Below, piece by piece: positions 61,064 through 64,000 of a DNA stretch of 64,000 nt. The notes below the pieces were generated by a model. It saw only the letters and a program-made list of their open reading frames with translations, did no database searches and was not told the DNA's origin. The translations under genes were made by a program, and so were the position numbers. How positions within the stretch are numbered: the stretch's first letter is position 1; the number at the start of each line of letters is the position of its first letter. This stretch comes from Bog-473 sp963783245 (GTDB lineage Bacteria; Actinomycetota; Acidimicrobiia; Acidimicrobiales; RAAP-2): NCBI GenBank assembly GCA_963783245.1, contig CAWAMS010000002.1:930001-994000 (forward strand). The letters run 5' to 3'.

Positions 61064-64000
61064 TTGCCGAAGAAGATCCGCGTCTATGAACTAGCCAAAG
61101 AGCTAGGCCTCACCAACAAGGAAGGGCTTGACCTGGCCCTCTCCCTTGGTATTGGGGTGAAGAGCCACTCGTCCTCCATCGAGGATGCACAAGCGGACCG
61201 CGTCCGTCGAAAGGCCGACGCCGAAGGACTTCGCCGGGAAGTGACACCCGAGGAACCCCCGGCGCCACCCGCGCCCGCCCCCGACAAGAGGGCTGCAGGA
61301 CAGGACCATCTCGTCATCGTCCCCCGCCACGGCGAGGTCGACCAGCGGCGACGCCCGGGCGCCCCGCCTCATCAGCAGCAGGCCCACCGGATCGCCGGCG
61401 CCATCTGCCGGAACGCCGGGCTCGGCCGGGTCAGCCGGATCAGCCGGATCGGCCCCGACCCGCGTGCCCCCACGGCCCATCCGATCCGACGCTCCCACGC
61501 CGACCCCGGCCCAGGCTCCCGCTGCAGCGGCCGCGCCCGGGTGGCCGCGCCGGCACCTCCGAGGCCCCCGGCTCCCGCCCCCGGCCAGGCTCCCGGCCCG
61601 CAGACGGCCTCGACTCCGTCGCCAGCGCCCACGTCCGCTCCGCGGCCGGCCGCCCCACAGTCGCGGGCGACCGCGCCGACAACAGCGCCTCCGTCCGCAC
61701 CCGCACCAGGAGCCGTGCCGGGCAGTGCCGCTGCCTCGAGTGCTCCGGCCACCGCCCCTCCGGCGGCCCGGCCTGGCGCTACGCCCGCGCGCCCCGGCAG
61801 CACCGGGACGCGCCGCAACACCGACACCGACGCCCACGGCGGCGGGTGCAGCCCCCGCGCCGACGGCGCCACCGGCCGAGCAGCGGGCCCCGCGGCCCCC
61901 CTTGAGCCCCAGTGGCAAGCCCGTGCCGCCGCCCCCGCCCCCGCGGCCCCCGATCGGGCCCAGCGGCCGTCCGATTCCGCCACCACCCGGTATGGGTGGC
62001 CGGCGCCCGACCGCTCCGCCCACGCGACCCGGCGGCAGCGGCTACCCCGCACGCACCGGAGGTCGACCGGCGCCCGGCGCAGGGCGTCCGACCGGTGGCC
62101 CAGGTGGGCCAGGCAGCAGTAGCTTCGCCGGCCGTCCCAGCGGTGCCGGCGGGGGATTCAGTGGACGTCCCGGAGGCGGAGGACCGTCGAGCGGGCCGCC
62201 CGCCGCAGGTCGCAGCGGTCTGCCCGGACGGCGCCCGCCGCAGCGTCGCGCCCGTCGGCGCCGGCGCAACCTCGAGGAGCTCGAGCCGACACAGCTCACC
62301 AGCTATCAGCCTTCGACCGCGCCGGTTCCGGACGGCGAGGTCATCGTCGAACGCGGATCGACGGCACGCGATCTCGGGCCCAAGCTGAACCGCAGCGCAG
62401 GCGACATCGTCCGCTTCCTCATGCTCCAGGGTGAAATGGTCATGGCGACGCAGTCGTTGACCGACGACATGATCGAGCTCTTCGCTGCCGAGATCGGCGC
62501 CGACGTCCGGCTGGTCGACCCCGGCGAGGAGCAAGAAGCAGAGCTGTTGGCGCGCTACTTCGAGGAAGAAGACGAAGAAGAGGACGCGGACCAGCGTCCG
62601 CGGCCGCCGGTGGTGACCGTCATGGGGCACGTCGATCACGGAAAGACGCTCCTCCTCGACCGCATCCGCAAGACCGACGTGGTGGCCGGCGAGGCCGGGG
62701 GCATCACCCAGCACATCGGCGCCTACCAGGTCGTATGGCACGACAAGCGGATCACGTTCATCGACACACCGGGGCACGCCGCCTTCACCGCCATGCGCGC
62801 CCGGGGAGCGCAGGCCACCGACATCGTCGTGCTCGTCGTGGCCGCCGACGACGGCGTGATGCCACAGACGATCGAGGCGATCGACCACGCCACGGCCGCC
62901 GACGTGCCGATCATCGTGGCCGTCAACAAGATGGACCGCCCCGACGCCGACGCTACGCGGGTGCTCCAGCAGCTCTCCGAGCGCGGACTGGTTCCCGAAG
63001 CATGGGGCGGCGACACCATCGTGGTGGAGGTGTCCGCTCTGCAGGGCACCGGCATCGACAGCCTGCTCGAGCAGATCACCCTGGTGGCGGAAGTCGAAGA
63101 GCTGACGGCACGCGTCGAGGGCGAGGCGAGAGGCGTCGTGCTCGAAGCCAACCTCGAGGCCGGCCGGGGCCCGGTGGCCACCGTCATCGTCCAGCAGGGC
63201 ACACTCCGGGTGGGCGATCCGGTCGTGGCCGGTGCGGCCTGGGGCAAGGTCAAGGCACTCGTCGACGACCTGGGTGACCATGTGAAAGAGGCGCTCCCCT
63301 CGACACCCGTACAGGTGCTCGGGTTCTCCGAGCCGCCGCACGCCGGCGATGAAATGCGTGGGGCGAAAGATCTGGCGCGGGCCCGCACCCTCGGTGAGGC
63401 CAGGGCACAGCGGTTCCGGCTCTCGGGCCACAAGCCGGTGGCGTCGGCCGCCACCGGCGCCAAGCTCGAAGACCTGTTCGAGCAGATTCAGCGCGGCGAG
63501 ATGGCCACCCTCAACATCGTGCTCAAGGCCGACGTGCAGGGCTCGTTGGAGGCGGTGACCGAAAGCCTCAAGCGACTCGAGCGCGACGACGTGAAGTTGA
63601 GCTTCGTGCTGCGCGGCATCGGTGGCATCACCGAGAACGACGTGCAGCTGGCGGCCGCCTCGAGCGCCACCATCATCGGGTTCAACGTGCGCCCGGACAG
63701 GCGCTCGCGTGAGCTGGCCGAGGCCTCCGACGTCGAGGTCCGCACCTACGAGATCATCTACAAGCTGCTCGAGGACATTGAGGCGGCCATGCTCGGTCTG
63801 CTCTCGCCGCTCTACGAAGAGGTGGTCACGGGCGAGGCCGAGGTGCGCGAGGTCTTCCGGGTCCCGCGTGTCGGCGCCATCGCCGGTTGCTACGTGCGGG
63901 AAGGCAAGATCACCCGTGGTTCGAAGGTGCGGTTCCTCCGCGAGGGGACGGTCATCTGGAAGGGCGCCATCACCTCGTTGCGGCGCTTCAAGGACGACGC
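61064..64000 (+). CDS. infB: translation initiation factor IF-2 (partial at window end; frameshifts in linker)
   Basis: TTG at 61064 opens LPKKIRVYELAKELGLTNKE, the IF2 N-terminal domain. A Pro/Ala then Gly/Arg-rich linker (61.3-62.2 kb) changes frame several times. From about 62.1 kb a single frame is clean: LEELEPTQLTSYQPS, GEMVMATQSLTDDMIELFA, then the G domain with G1 GHVDHGKT (62625-62648), DTPGHAAFTAMRARGAQ and NKMD, then domains II and III (KADVQGSLEAV, GIGGITENDV). The protein runs past the window. G1 reads VDHGKT as usual. Confidence 0.93.

Noticed and set aside
61320..62000. Separate Pro/Ala-rich gene between ylxR and the IF-2 G domain
   Set aside because: The N-terminal domain of IF-2 precedes it and the IF-2 core follows; it is the disordered linker broken by frameshifts.

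Overview
The window reads as chromosomal DNA of a high-G+C actinobacterium. GTG and TTG starts are frequent. There is an MtrA/MtrB/LpqB-like operon, a mycothiol-type maleylpyruvate isomerase family protein, a class II DAHP synthase and a DUF222/HNH protein. Two large secreted proteins carry the WLVA(S/A)DGGIF(T/S)FGDA repeat, which I associate with Acidimicrobiia. That class assignment is inference; the phylum-level call is firm. Gene order is mostly conserved core genome, and I see no prophage, CRISPR array, IS element or conjugative island.

Layout: (1) 1-6.6 kb is transport: an ABC-2 exporter pair, tRNA-Pro(UGG), a LivJ-type binding protein on the minus strand and a large FtsX-like permease. 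(2) 6.8-10.2 kb has a secreted repeat/He_PIG/G1 (eqolisin) peptidase fusion, a 51-aa DUF5679 zinc-ribbon protein on the minus strand and an MDMPI-family enzyme. (3) 10.2-15.5 kb: tig-clpP-clpX-folC-ndk. (4) 15.6-25.3 kb: mreB-mreC-mreD-mrdA, then the radical SAM/DUF2344 pair, RNase E/G, rplU and rpmA. (5) 25.4-32 kb is accessory metabolism: a DUF222/HNH protein, VOC protein and purine nucleoside phosphorylase on minus; a copper amine oxidase, DtxR-family regulator and amidohydrolase overlapping on plus. (6) 32-38.9 kb: obg-proB-proA-moxR-VWA-phosphatase, with stop/start overlaps or near contact throughout. (7) 38.9-43.3 kb: a DUF1906 repeat protein and class II DAHP synthase (minus), divergent from nadD, a small membrane protein and rsfS. 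(8) 43.3-47.8 kb, minus: a peptide-type binding protein, response regulator, sensor kinase and GerMN lipoprotein. (9) 47.9-64 kb: xerC, rpsB-tsf-pyrH-frr-cdsA-dxr-rseP-ispG-proS, then rimP-nusA-ylxR-infB, cut by the window end.

Data-quality warning: about 16 genes, many of them essential (clpX, folC, mreC, mrdA, pyrH, rimP, infB), are broken by single-base frameshifts. Wherever the original can be reconstructed, one extra or missing base, usually G or C and often in a short run, restores the family sequence. I treat these as consensus errors and give full-length extents. Boundaries that depend on a repaired frame are approximate.

Patterns worth attention: short tandem duplications at start and stop codons; -10-like hexamers 6-9 nt upstream of the starts of operon-leading genes (leaderless transcription); a paired CTCAAC-N5-GTTGAG motif before ndk; a solute-binding protein at the head of a two-component operon; and a repeat module shared by a G1 peptidase and a DUF1906 protein.
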